A stretch of 64,000 nucleotides of DNA from Micromussa lordhowensis (Eukaryota > Cnidaria > Anthozoa > Scleractinia > Lobophylliidae). This document shows positions 24,094-35,835 of the stretch, in pieces. The position numbers and the translations under genes were made by a program. The notes under the pieces were generated by a model. It did not search any database. It saw only the letters and a list, made by a program, of their open reading frames with translations, and was not told where the DNA came from. Where the stretch lies: NCBI GenBank assembly GCA_964020085.1, contig OZ026601.1, positions 30,761,818-30,825,817 on the forward strand, read 5' to 3'. The stretch's first letter is position 1. Each line of letters begins with the position of its first letter.

Positions 24094-27000
24094 GTAAGTA
24101 AAAAGTAGTTTCAACGAGAGCTTTCCTTGGATCATTATTTGATAATCTTCACTTGTAATGATCAACAGCTGTAAATACACGACTTATAGTAGTACGGAAA
24201 CCTAGCTGTTTTAGAATTTTTTTGGCGAAAAGCGAGTATTTTCTACAAGCGAAATGATACCCAGCGTTAGCTCGAACACGGCATGCATGATTGGTGTGCC
24301 AACTTTCTCGCCAAAATAAATAAAGGTTTTTCTTCGTGCATCGCGTAGCCTTATATCCCATTCACACCAACTAAACTAGTTTAACTAAATCAAGTTTAGA
24401 TTTTTCCGGTTTGTTGAGTTGCCCTTTGCAGTGATTTTGAGAAGACAAATTTCAAACCACTTTGCCAATATATCTTATTCAAACAGGTTTTTCTGATTAA
24501 GTTGTGGGTTGTGTATGGTATAAGCAGCTAAACTTTAACCTTGCTTAGTTAAACTACTTTTAAACATGTTTGACAGGTTGGTGTGAATGGGGTATTAACC
24601 TTCTCGTGAAATGTGCAACGCGGATAATCGCGGCTCTTTCAAATAAATTCGCACGTAGATAGCGCACTTCAATTCCATTAATTATTGCTTATCCCAAGTG
24701 AAGAATATATTTCGATAATTTTTCCATATCTAGGTTAGGTTAGGTTTGCATGGAGTCTCAAGTCTTTACAATTGCTTCAACTTTTTTTCCAGGGACTTAT
24801 CTCGAGGCTATATCACTGAAATAGACAGAAACAGTTTGAAGGCATACGAGAATTTGCAGCGTTTGTGAGTAAAACCATGTCATGTAAATAATAACTACGT
24901 GTGTATAAAAATAAACTATAGATTAAAGTCAGTTTAGAGAACTTCAACTTGCTCTTGGCTATCCAGTATAGTTTTAGGCCATGGCTTACTCGTTTTCGTT
25001 CACAAAGTGTGCAAGCTTGTATAACTTAGAAAGCGCGAACAAAAGCCTTACATCTGATCAGAACTGAACTTCAACTCAGAACGAGCACGGAACGAGCAGG
25101 AGTAGATGACGTAATGGTGGCTCGAACAAAGAGATTTTACATTTTGATAATTGAAATAAGAGTGGTTATCGAGCATATCCAGTAATATTCCTTAAGGTGC
25201 CGGCGCCTACGAAGATAGGGTCGAGTGACCACGAGTGACCACGAGTGGCTACGAGTGACCACGAGTGACCACGAGTGAACACGAAGTTCTGAAAAGAGTG
25301 AATGGATTATGCAAATAAGATCCTTAGTAAATAACCTCATTTTTGGTGGATAGGTCATTATTTGCTGAAATGACCTCATAGAACATGACAACAGAGTTTT
25401 CACAGCCTTTCTTTTTTTCAACACACTCGAAAGAAAAAGCGAGCGAAACGAGCCAAACGAACACCCTACCCTGCCATGTCTCCCGTTTTGCACTGGCGGG
25501 CGTCCAGTCCTCTCGCGATTCTATCCGCGCGTTCAACGATCAAATAAAAATACGAGAAAAAAGGCTGTGAACAGTCTAACATCATAATAATTCGTGGTCA
25601 TTCGTTATCACTCGTGGTCATTCGTGGTCACTCGTGTCATGTGGACGACCTCCAGCCACTACACGCTATGGCTGGTAGTGCACCACGCTTAGCCAATCAA
25701 ATTGCAGCATTTGCATTATTATACTTACCTAGTAGAATTATACTAAAACTCGATGGAAACAGAAAAAGAGTGTTTTCTATTTCTTAAGTAATGTGTTAAT
25801 TAACGGTTAATTCCGAGTTTCTATATCATGTAAATGACGAACTGTTACAAGAGCTGTTGTAGCTTGAATATTGACTGATATTAACTTGCAGGGATATAAG
25901 AAATAACGAAATTAAAAGTGTCTCTCCAGGATTATTCAGTGAAATGGGAACTTTAAGAGAATTGTGAGTATCAATATATTAAGGGCGGACCATTATTTTT
26001 CGAGGGAGGGAGGTGGGGGGGGTATTTGCCCAAAACAATTCCTGCACAGCAAAAACTGCTGAATGCAATGACTTTGCCACGTTGCCTTGTAGTGGCCAAA
26101 TAAATCACTTCATTATAAGAGGGTCTGCAAGTGAATGCTGTATCAGTTAGCTTTTTGGCGATTTCTCAGCGATCAGTTAAAATTTTAACGCATTTCTCAG
26201 CTATCAGAAAATGTTTTAATACCTCAGCTGTCAGTTAGTTCGTCAATTCTCATCGGGTGGTAAATATTTTGACCAATTCTATGCTGAGTTAAACCACATC
26301 CAGATCCTCGATTACACCTTGCCTAATTCCAAGGCATCGATATTTTTCCTCGGGCAATCGTTTTGAGTCACGTGGTCCGGAGCGAAAAGTGTGTACCGGG
26401 CTGCTCGTCTCAGTCGCGTCACCGAAATCAATTGACCGTGGAGGCCTGGGAGAAAGCCGTACGATTACACCCAGAGATTTTAAAACCAGTGTTCAAACGC
26501 ATTTTTTAGGTTGTGTGTGTTTGTTTGTTGTACTTTTAAACACCCATACACACAAGAAACAAGAGTAAACAAAATAAACTGAATTGATCATGAATATTCA
26601 ATTCATCCACACTTCCCAGTTCACTACTCCATTCCTCAGTTGATCAGCCTCTCGTTAGATTCATTGGTCAATAACTTTCCTCCTTAAAGGGACACAGTCA
26701 GCTGGTACACATGCGCATTACATACCATTCAATTGCTAATTTGCATGTAACAGAGACGCGATAAATGCTGTTTTTAACCAGATATGATAAAAATAATATC
26801 ATAGGATAAGCAAAAGGGCACTCAAAAACAGATTTTTCAGTAAACGGTTGAAAATCAAGCAAATACTGCGGAAAATGAAGCGGATTTCTGCATGAACTTT
26901 GATTTCAGGTTGAGGTAAACTTTTTTCAAAGTGAGAAAAGCTAGCGTCCAGGTCAACGCAGTCACAAAGCTGACTGTGTCCCTTTAAATTTGCAATAAAA

Positions 27001-27758
27001 GGAATACAGAATGTAAACGCTTACCACAGTCAGACAAGGCACCTTAATTATATTACAAGCTTAGAGTGGTTTTCAATTGAGTGTCGAAAGTAATCAGGCA
27101 ATTACATTGGCTTTGGTTTTACTACGGTTTGAGATTGACTGAGTAGTCTAATTGGTATGATTAATTGGTTTGGTTTGGTTTTACGGCACTCAATTGAAAA
27201 CCGCTCTAAAATATATGTATTGCTTGTTTTTTGTAGGTATATTGATAATAACCCTTGGTCGTGTGACATGTCAACCCTTCACGTGTTACAAATGGAGTTG
27301 ACTGCACTTGTCGATAAGAACTCGCATCTTGACAACTTTGACGGAGGCAGAATTAAGTGTGCTGATCCAGCTGACATGAAGGGAAAGGAGCCTCTTCATG
27401 TGATTAATTGTAAGAGCATTGGTTTACTAACTGCTTTGTGACACGGAAAAGTTACATTTGAAACCCATTATCTCAAGTCACAAGGGAGACGAAAATAGTT
27501 CGATCAACAAATCATTTATATATCCTTATTTACTAAATGGCTAGCCCCGTGAGCGGGAGAGATGAACCGAATACTGCACTGTGATTGGTTACCCGAGCGG
27601 GCAAGTTGGTGCTATGTTGCCCACGCGTGATAGCCCGCTGTGTCCCGTAATGAGAAAATGAGGCTGAGTAGGATATTAAGAATTCTGCAGAACAAGGAGG
27701 GTGTTATCCACAGAGGCCGAAGGCCGAGGTGGATAATACCTTCCGAGATCTGTAGAAT

Positions 27759-27800
<42 letters not shown>

Positions 27801-30132
27801 ATTCATTCAAAATATTTCCCAGTTCTTAAAGGAGTTTCGCTATTTCGCTCTTTGTTTTTTCGCTCACTAAAAATAACATAATATCGTCGCCAGGTTTTCT
27901 CGGTCAACGGTTCAATAATCTGCAGCGGGCTGCACGTTCGACGTCATTTTGACGTCATCGGTTCAATAATCTGAAGCGGACTTCACTGCTTTTGACGTCA
28001 TTGATTCAATATGGCGAATATTCTTTTCAAATTTGGTGAACAACAGTCGGTTATGGTAAATTATGCGTGTGGTTTTAATCAATCAGAAAAAGGGAAATAT
28101 TTTGAATGAACAATAATGGTTTTTATTTTCTTCAATATTTATGGACCTCGACACCGTCTCAGTCCATAAAACATGCATCTTGACCTCACGCTAAGGCAAT
28201 TACCCATATATATTAAATAGTATATATATTGTCCCCAAACTAAATACATAATGTTATAAGTCTGTTATTTGTTCGAGGGAAAATGATCTGAGGTCGAGAT
28301 AGCAGGGGCATTCGAGATAACCAAGTTTCAAATAAAGAGGTTTTACAGTATTCGAAGTACCCGTTCTCTCCTAGACTACAGAGAGGCTTCTCACAATTAA
28401 GTCGTCTGTAACAGAGAACTTTCTTTTTCTCTAGCCACAGTCCAAGTTTATCACGTGCATAAAGTACGCGAAGATAATTCTCACCCAGGCTCCTCTCATG
28501 CACAGATAGCACAGGCGCTATTTATGGTGATGCCATTGTTAGCAGTAATACTGGGAGTTGTATGGTTGTTCAGAGATAACATACAACATTGGATCATGTG
28601 AGTGATGAGAACGATGGACATATGTACATTCGTTCGTTTGTTTGCTTGTTTATTCAATCAGAGTCAGTCGGTTGGTCAGTAAAACAGTCATCTATCATTC
28701 TGGCCAATCACTACGGACACGTAGTGAACCAATCAAAATCCGAAGAAAATACAGGTACCCGGCGCCAAGCGCGGGAAAACGGGTGTTAGCAAAGCACAGT
28801 TTGATTTATTTTTACTTCTGATTGTTGGAGAAATTGGCACGGTTTCAAAAACCCAATCACTATGCGATAGAAATCAAAACCAATGCAAATGCGCATAGCT
28901 GTCGATGCTCAAGTGAAAACCCGCTCAAACGGGCTAAAGGTGGAGTGCATAACAGGCGTTCATTTCCAAAAGCACGCGAAGGAAACGAAACTGTGAGCGA
29001 CTGATTAACAATAACAAGCAGCGGGGGGGGGGGGGGGGATCCCCACCCCTTCCCCGTCTTTTTTTGCTCACCCCCTCCTTACATCTCACCCCAGGCGAGC
29101 TCGTTTACTCGTTTGCTTGCACGATCTCTCCGAAAAGGAAACGTCTGCTACGCCGGCTAGGCTAAATGATCGAACAGGATTCAGTTCTGACAATCTTTTT
29201 GATACTTAGTACATCAGCTTTCTGCACAATGTAACCATTATTGCAAAACATTTTCCTTTGTCAGGAAGTATTGGAAATCAAAGCAACATGCCAAAAGTAA
29301 TGAAGTGAACAAAACGGAAGCTGGGAAGGCCGACAACAGAAAAGTTTTGATTGAGAGCTTGCAAAAGAGACGACGCATGTCAAAAGGAATCCCTTCCACT
29401 GACAGTAGCACTTCTGAGGACGACAACGATAGACAGTTCAAAAGGGCAGAATACCTTAAGTATAAAATGAAGATACAGAGGAGTCAATCAAGGGGGTTTG
29501 CTCAAGGAAAAAATAGCAGCGATGGGGATTGTAGCAGCCAAGGGGAGGAATATGTTCCTACTGCCGCTTCCGGTCCAATAGATAACCTCAAGGACAAAAT
29601 GAGCAAACAAAGGCGTCGGTCCTATGGGATTGCTCAAGGAGACTGCAGCAGTGAGGGGGATATCAGCAGCGAGGGGGATATCAGCAGCGAGGGGGATATC
29701 AGCAGTGAGGAGGACGGGAGGGGTCTTCCCAAGGAAGCTGGTCCAACAGAATACCTTAAGGACAAAATGAGCAAACAAAGGAGTCAACCATGTAGTATTG
29801 CCATGGGGGATTGTAGCAGTGAGGGGGACATCAGCAGTGAGGGGGAGAGGGGTGGTAGTCCCAAAGGAGTTGGTCCAACAGAATACCTTAAGGACAAAAT
29901 GAGCAAACAAAGGAGTCAATCCTGTGGGATTGCCATGGGGGATTGTAGCAGTGAGAGGGACATCAGCAGTGAGGGGGACATCAGCAGTGAGGGGGAGGGG
30001 AGTCCCGAAGGAGTTCGTCCAACACAATACCTTAAGAATAAAATCAGCAAACAAGGGAGTCAATCCGGGGATTATCATAATACCAGTAAAGAGGAGAGTG
30101 GTTTTACCACTCTTGATCTAGATCTCCCATGA
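23906..30132 (+). CDS. Single-pass LRR receptor with repetitive acidic tail
   Basis: Six exons: 23906-24093, 24793-24864, 25892-25963, 27237-27409, 28489-28597, 29265-30132. They sum to 1482 nt (493 residues plus stop) and all phases agree. Domains in order: signal peptide (MRVDEVLLFLLLGVIF... to AQA), LRRNT with the CPSNCHC cluster, two LRRs, LRRCT (NNPWSCDMSTLH to VINC), one TM helix (ALFMVMPLLAVILGVVWLF), then a basic stop-transfer stretch and a tail of about 290 residues. The 28489 acceptor was chosen because it restores the last LRRCT cysteine across the junction and keeps the TM frame. The gene lies 2.6 kb downstream of the other LRR gene on the same strand and shares its LRR exon phase, suggesting common descent. 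Likely a cell-surface receptor or adhesion protein; ligand unknown. Confidence 0.8.
24793..25963 (+). CDS. Two 72-nt LRR exons (24793-24864, 25892-25963)
   Basis: Reads DLSRGYITEIDRNSLKAY and DIRNNEIKSVSPGLFSEM. Both are 72 nt, with AG|G at the start and TT|GTGAGT at the end. Each codes one LRR. The 1.0-kb intron between them contains an inverted pair of 10-bp tandem repeats and a 187-bp foldback element. Confidence 0.8.
25221..25638. repeat. Inverted pair of 10-bp tandem arrays
   Basis: ACGAGTGACC repeated about six times at 25221-25283. The complementary unit GGTCACTCGT, with variants, is repeated about five times at 25591-25638. The 300 bases between contain a 187-bp foldback (25392-25578). 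Such subterminal arrays are seen in foldback and Mutator-like transposons. In intron 2 of the single-pass LRR gene. Confidence 0.6.
25392..25578. mobile_element. 187-bp MITE with TAGACTGTTCACAG-type ends
   Basis: Right end complement TAGACTGTTCACAGCC; left end CAGAGTTTTCACAGCC. Flanked by an imperfect 9-bp repeat (ACATGACAA / ACATCATAA). The end matches that of the 240-bp element at 53026-53265. Confidence 0.55.
26684..26987. mobile_element. TTAA-flanked MITE
   Basis: TTAA followed by AGGGACACAGTCAGCTG at the left; AGCTGACTGTGTCCCT followed by TTAA at the right; about 300 bp. TTAA duplications are typical of piggyBac and Kolobok elements. No ORF. Confidence 0.75.
27237..28597 (+). CDS. LRRCT exon and transmembrane exon (27237-27409, 28489-28597)
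   Basis: The LRRCT exon reads YIDNNPWSCDMSTLHVL and later RIKCADPADMKGKEPLHVIN, with Cys spacing typical of LRRCT. It ends T|GTAAGA. Unspliced readthrough would end 10 codons later at TGA 27439-27441, giving a secreted form. The next exon begins GC after CACCCAG, completing a Cys codon, then SSHAQIAQ and a 19-residue hydrophobic helix, ending AT|GTGAGT. Confidence 0.75.
27520..27650 (+). repeat. Dispersed repeat R1, diverged fragment
   Basis: AATGGCTAGCCCCGTGAGCG, TGTGATTGGTTACCCGAGCG and GGGCAAGTTGG correspond to the first third of the R1 copy at 4646, with many substitutions. Confidence 0.55.
27664..27790. repeat. Palindrome, coral TAGGATAT family
   Basis: AGGATATTAAGAATTCTGCA and GGAGGGTGTTATCCAC are mirrored by GTGGATAATACCTTCC and TGTAGAATTCTTTATATCCT around AGAGGCCGAAGGCCGAG. 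Arms of about 50 bp. Confidence 0.65.
27905..28000 (+). repeat. Direct repeat pair
   Basis: GGTTCAATAATCTGCAGCGG and GGTTCAATAATCTGAAGCGG, each followed by a GACGTCAT (CRE-like) site, about 50 bp apart. Confidence 0.5.
29265..30132 (+). CDS. Cytosolic tail exon with about four 45-residue repeats
   Basis: In frame after TGTCAG, reading KYWKSKQHAKSNEVNKTE. It then carries about four tandem units starting near residues EYLKDKMSKQRSQ and running through IAMGDCSSEGDISSEG to GPT. Units differ in the number of GDISSE hexamers (an 18-bp sub-repeat at about 29650-29706 and again at 29945-29995). The SSEGD and SSEED motifs fit casein kinase 2 consensus sites. The tail lacks a kinase, TIR or death domain. 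It ends at TGA 30130-30132. Confidence 0.85.
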
Positions 30133-30250
30133 GTAACAAAGACGGAATGGAAAAATGTCTATCTGATGGAATGTTGTATTTATGCACGACTGGCTGTAAT
30201 AGTTACACTGTATTACATACTTTCACAACACAAGAAAATTCGCGATATAA

Positions 30251-30256
30251 AATAAA
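30251..30256 (+). promoter_or_regulatory. Candidate polyadenylation signal
   Basis: AATAAA 119 bases after the stop of the second LRR gene. Position and sequence are typical. Confidence 0.5.
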
Positions 30257-30747
30257 TACTGTTATAAGCTGTCAGGAAAGAGTTTAATATTGTTTTAAGG
30301 CCTACTTATAGCACTGTCCAGGTAAAAGACGTAAATGGCTAAATGTTTCTTCTGGACAAGGGAGCACAAGTTTGTTGTGAAAATTAATGGAGATGCTTTG
30401 GACCCATATTTTCTCTCCTCTGAGACTAAATAAATTTTTGCCTGAGGGAATGATAGTCTTACATGTCACATTAGTATACACCTGCTGTATTAAACAAAGT
30501 GAACAATCTTTAGGCCAAGCCTGTTAGCAATCTGTAACTTGTTTTTGGTATCTGATCATTCAGTAACAACAAAAAGTTATCAACTAGGACTTACATTCAG
30601 TGTGCTACCAATTCTCGCAGAAAACATAAGAAATCATTCCTAGATATTTAAGAAGAGGAACTAACGTATTTTGAGCTTGGCACTGAAGACTTAAAAGAAA
30701 AATTGCACCTATCTGCTGCAGGGAGTTCAACACTACTGAATGTAAAT

Positions 30748-30925
30748 CAGTGGCGGATCTAGGGGAGGGGCCCGAGGGGCCCGGGGCCCCCCTCATTTTG
30801 GGTAAAAAAAGAAGAAATGACTGAAAGGAAAATGGCCGCCATGGCAAGTAAATCAAGACCGCCCCCCCCCCCACACCCCCCCCCCGCCCCCACCCCCCTT
30901 AGCTCAAGGTCTGGATCCGCCACTG
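30748..30925. mobile_element. 178-bp MITE with CAGTGGCGGATC ends
   Basis: CAGTGGCGGATCTAGGGG at the left and CTGGATCCGCCACTG at the right, with direct TAAAT on both sides. The interior is GC-rich (GGGCCCGAGGGGCCCGG) with long C runs. The ends resemble hAT-type MITEs common in marine invertebrates. Between the second LRR gene and ANKRD54. Confidence 0.7.
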
Positions 30926-31193
30926 TAAATAGTGTGAACAAAATATTGTGATATTTAACACATTGAAAACAGCCTTATCATACAGTCCTGAACAAGCTAA
31001 TTGCTTTGTCAACCCCTAATACAATGGCAAGTCAGAGCATACAGGGAAAGAATGTTCAGCAAATTTAGACAAACTTTTTTGTCATTAATGGCTTCCATGT
31101 GATGTAGAATCTTGAGTATTATACATTTTGTTTCATATTTTACATATCAACAAGGAAGTGAATATTCCAGACAGGCCCATCACAGCATTAACT

Positions 31194-31271
31194 CTATGTG
31201 GTGTCTTTACCACCATGCTGTGACAGATTCATCATAGTGAAGCTGGCCAGTAAGGAATGTACCTCATCTAC
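31194..31271 (-). CDS. ANKRD54: ANKRD54 exon 2
   Basis: A 78-nt terminal exon found by matching the expected continuation VDEV..LLASF of ANKRD54 after GAAGAG|GT. It reads VDEVHSLLASFTMMNLSQHG and then GKDTT and stop, preceded by a TTTTGTTTGGCAG acceptor. It is too short for a length-filtered ORF search. Confidence 0.8.
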   Translation of the reverse strand, partial: VDEVHSLLASFTMMNLSQHGGKDTT

Positions 31272-32337
31272 CTGCCAAACAAAAGTATGAAAAAAGTACA
31301 CATTAACCTAAGCACTGATCAGTTATAACTTCTCCTAACTTTCTAACAACAAATTCAAGTTATGAGAATATAGAACCTTGTCACCTCAGGAGAAGTGGCA
31401 TTGCCAAGTGTTTAAGGGTGCTCTTCTGAGGAAAATGGGATAAGTGAGAACATGTTGTGAACAAATGGCCCATATCATACATTTGCAATACTGGACATTT
31501 GACTGTTCAGCAAATTGTAACTATACAAACTTAAACTCTCATTTGACATACATCATGGCTGCTATCCTTGTTTATCAAAGCTGATAAAAATAAGCACAGA
31601 CAAAACTTTCAACAAAGAGTTCCTTTGTCCGGTGAACTCTTGGTTTGAAGTTTTGTCCATATGCTTATTGAAAACATTTTTGACATCTTGACAAAACAAT
31701 ATCAACCAATCTGTTATCTGTCAAGCAGACATATGTCTGATAACAAATCATGGAATCCTTGTGACTTCATAGGAGGCAAGGCAGCATAAATGAATAGATT
31801 AATGACAGTAGATCGGGAATTACTCTACATGTATTTTGAGCCTGCCAAAAAGGGCTTCTAAACAAAATTAGTTCAAAGGGTCAAGGGGTGGCCTTATTAT
31901 CAGGGGCTTGTGTTTGAAAGTGGTTGGAATCACAATCGGAAGGGATGTTGATTCTAAATAGTAGACAAGTACAAGAATGCTGCATGGAACAACTCAATCA
32001 ACAGTTGTGAAGTGAAGATCAGAAGTCTCTTAACATGATGTGATAAGGTAATTAAAAGTCAAGTGAAACCTGTATTAAGCGAACGATCTAAACAGGTTCA
32101 GCAATAATAATAATTATTATTATTAACCCTTTTTGTAACACAGTGTAAGATCAAAGACTGTTCACTGAACAGCACAATGTCCAGACAGTAAATACATCAA
32201 TCTGGAATAATCTGCTCAACTGTAAAACAACATCGCTGAACAATGTTAAAGTGATGTAAGTATATGAACTCAACAAACTGACCTCGCTCCCAATGTGTGG
32301 CTTCACAGCTCAGTTGGTAGAGCATCGCACCGGTATC

Positions 32338-32371
<34 letters not shown>

Positions 32372-35300
32372 TGATTTTTTTCAGGCTTCTTCTTTCCAGT
32401 TGCTTAAATTGGAAAATTCACTGCGAGGATCATTCTTCACTTTCAATGTTAAAAGTGTCTGAGCTGAGCTTTTAGAAGTAAAAGCGCTTGAAGTGTCCAC
32501 TTATTGCAGGTTTTGTGCAACAAAATGGCTTAGTCTTACTGACCCCATCCACTTGAAGTGCCTATGAAGCGAATGACCTTCTGGCACACAAATGACATCA
32601 GTGGCTCTTGTCACATGGTATTTTGGCCGTGCAATTCTAATACCATTTTTGAGGGCAAAATGGCGCAACTTTGAAGGCTTCTAAAGTCATCAATTTTGAC
32701 CCTAATCATCTCAACTGTGGAATCTTGTATTTCATTTATGATATACTTCATAAATATGCAAAAAAAACATTTTGCTTCATAGGCACTTAACATAGCCTGC
32801 GAACGCAGACGTATTTCCGGCGGTCACTTGGTTTTGCCGAAAATAACGTCTGCGAACCCGAGCCAGGAAACGATTTCTGTGACGTAATGATTCTTGTTTT
32901 CCCTTTGGCCAATCAGATTCCTTGATAGAATGAAACTCAAGTGCTCCCTCGCAGCTACTCGCGCGCGACAGCTGTCGGATTTCCCGCTCTTATACTTCTA
33001 GCCATGCACGAAGCGCCAAAGAAGATTCCCTTTGGAGGCGAAATTTGTATTCTCTGCAAAAAGTCCTTTCCAGTTGCAAAAGGAAAGATTAATGTCTTTG
33101 GAAAAAGTGGTTTAAATATTTCCTCACTGGTCAAACATGCAACAAACGTTGATTTATCTGTTTATGTGGGGTGCGAAAAGTAAAGCTCGCCATTTGTCGC
33201 CGATGACGAAGTGCTACAATCGCCTTGTGCGTTTGAAGAATGCCTTGAATAAAGTTTACGAAATTACGAGAGAAATCCAAAATGATTTTGACGGGAATGT
33301 TCCTCTTCAATTTAAAAGACTGTCAAAAGATTCCAGCGGCACACCGGATGCTAAAAAAGGTCTTAATTTCATGTTCCGATCAAGGCGAACTGCAAGGCAA
33401 AGTCGCTTCAAAGTCGTTGTTCATCCTATTCCCGTTTCAAGTCCCAATCTCAGCCCTATCCCATTCGGAGTTATAAATCCTTCCGGAATTCTAGCGTATG
33501 GCTTTTTTTGGATTCACTAATCTGAAATAACAATGGTTTTGGTCACATTTACTAATGTCTGACCACAGATTTGACTTGGCAATTAACAAAGCAAAATTTT
33601 TCACTAAATAAAAGACTGAAGACTGTTGTAGGCTAGGAATGTTTTTAAATGCATTAATATTCACATCTTGTCAAAACTGTAATTAACTTTTTCGCTCCTA
33701 GAAATGCAAGATTTCAACAAAATGATATCAAAACTTGAATTATAATGCTTGATAATTATTGCCAACATGAGTATGTTCTGTAATCATCGTAAAAACTGTT
33801 AGAAGACATATATGCAATCCTTTTGAATGTTACTGCATTGCTAGTGAGATTAGCACAAACAATTACTACCAAGAAATATAGGAATAAAATACCATAATTT
33901 TTCTTTCCAAGAAAGAAAATTATTGTTATTTTACTTGCATACACTATAATATGTACAGTGTAGTACCCTCACTATTGTATTGCATCAAGCTGAGGGACTT
34001 CTCCCTATAACTGACTCAAGGTGCACCTTTTTCAGGCTGGATGTATCATAAGACTTAATAAGACAGGGATTTCAAACATTAATATTATTATCTATCGAAG
34101 AAATAATGTCTAGTGGGGCCAAATTAGCTTTGTGAAAAGGGTTTGAGGCTAGAAGCAGCAGGTGTATGAACAGGAAAGCTTTTCCTGTCAAAATCACTGT
34201 AAATGGATAGGTCTTTGACATTGGACCAGAGCCTCCTTGAATAAAACTTTCTTACTGCCCTTCCTCCTCCCCAAAGACATACCGTATTTATTCGATTAAG
34301 CGCCCAACCTCGAATAAGCGCCCACCTCGAATAAGCGCCCACCCTTTAGGTAGGAAAAGTTAATAAGCGCCCAGCCTCGAATAAGCGCCCACCCAAACCC
34401 CCCAAAAAATAATTTTGAGCGCCCAACCTCGAATAAGCGCCCCCCCTCCCATCCCCCAAAACATAAGTACGGTAAATAAAGTGTACAAAAGCAAAACGGG
34501 TATTGATTATTACAGTATTTCTTTAATGGCTCACAATCTATAATTTCATTGTCTGAAAAATCGATGAGAATGTTTTCATGTTTTGTTATTATTTATTGTT
34601 TTGTTACAAAATAAACCTTGTTCTTGCTGAAAATGGTGAAAATTTAATAAGCGCCCAGCCTCAAATAAGTGCCCACCTCGAATAAGCGCCCACCCTGAAG
34701 GTCCAAAAATTAAATAAGCGCCCAGGGCGCTTAATCGAATAAATATGGTAGTTCTGTAGTAAAAAATCTTATAAATTGTAAATAAAAACATTCCCTTCAC
34801 TTCAGAGCCAGGTTGTTCAAAGCCATTAAGCTAACCCAGGATTAGCGAGAATTTTGATTTCATTTTTGTAGCTTTTCAGCAATGTGTTCTGTTTATATTC
34901 TTTGTTCTTCAGTTTTGAGCATGACTAATCTCAAACTACACAAAACACAAGCGGTGGATAACATTTTTATATAAGAAAAATTGTTACCTCGGTTACCTTT
35001 TAATCCTGGGTTAGCATTAAGTGGCTTTTGAACAACCCGGCCCAGGTTCACGATTGAAACAAAACTGTGAGTGTCTGAAATGATTCTTATACTACTGAAG
35101 GAAATACTTTCCTATTCATAGTTTTCCTATTTACCCACAAGCTATCAAACTGTTTATGTTTGACTTAGCTTAAAGTAAACAAGATTTTGCCAATATCTAT
35201 GTCTCACTTATTTGAAATCGGGCAAAATACTCTTGGCAGTCCTGGCATTCTAAGGACTGCCTAGAAGATTGTCTAGTTGATTTTTGTACTTCTTTCCTCT

Positions 35301-35772
35301 TTCAAGCAGTCGGAGCTTGAGCCCTGGCTGGGAACATTGTATTGTGTTCTTGGGAACAACACTTCACTCTCACAGTGCCTCTTTCCATTCGGATGTATAA
35401 ATAGGTACTGGCAAATTTAATGCTGGGGGGGGGGGGGGGGGGGGGCAAGCTTGTGATTGATGGACTAGCATCCCATCCAGAGCGGTGGTAGAATTACTCC
35501 TAGTTGCTAAGTGTGTCAGCTTGATGAATCAACTTGGCCCATGTGCAGACTTAACTTCCACACCTGAGTTGCTGTTTTGCTCCTGTAGAACAAATGCTTG
35601 TTCAAAACATTTTACATGAAAATGACTTGATTTAAAGAGATTGAAAGTACAGGTGACATGTTTCCATATGAATAGTTTTGCACAAAGACTCATTTTGCCA
35701 CAGAGGCAAGAGGCCACTATTAATACATGAGCTGACTCAGGGAGTCTTTGATTGAGTATTTGTAACAATAAC

Positions 35773-35835
<63 letters not shown>

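Noticed and set aside
29488..30078. 196-residue open frame on the minus strand
   Set aside because: Antisense shadow of the tandem repeats in the LRR receptor tail; no start context, and the repeat explains the openness.
32293..32475. Frame starting MCGFTAQLVEHRTG, also at 56828-57040
   Set aside because: Translation of the tRNA-like SINE head (AGCTCAGTTGG...GGTTCGAATCCC), a known source of spurious proteins.
33181..33222. Tiny intron restoring the zinc-finger ORF of the helicase transposon
   Set aside because: GTAAAG...ACGAAG would be about 32 bases, too short for an intron; indels explain the frame loss better.
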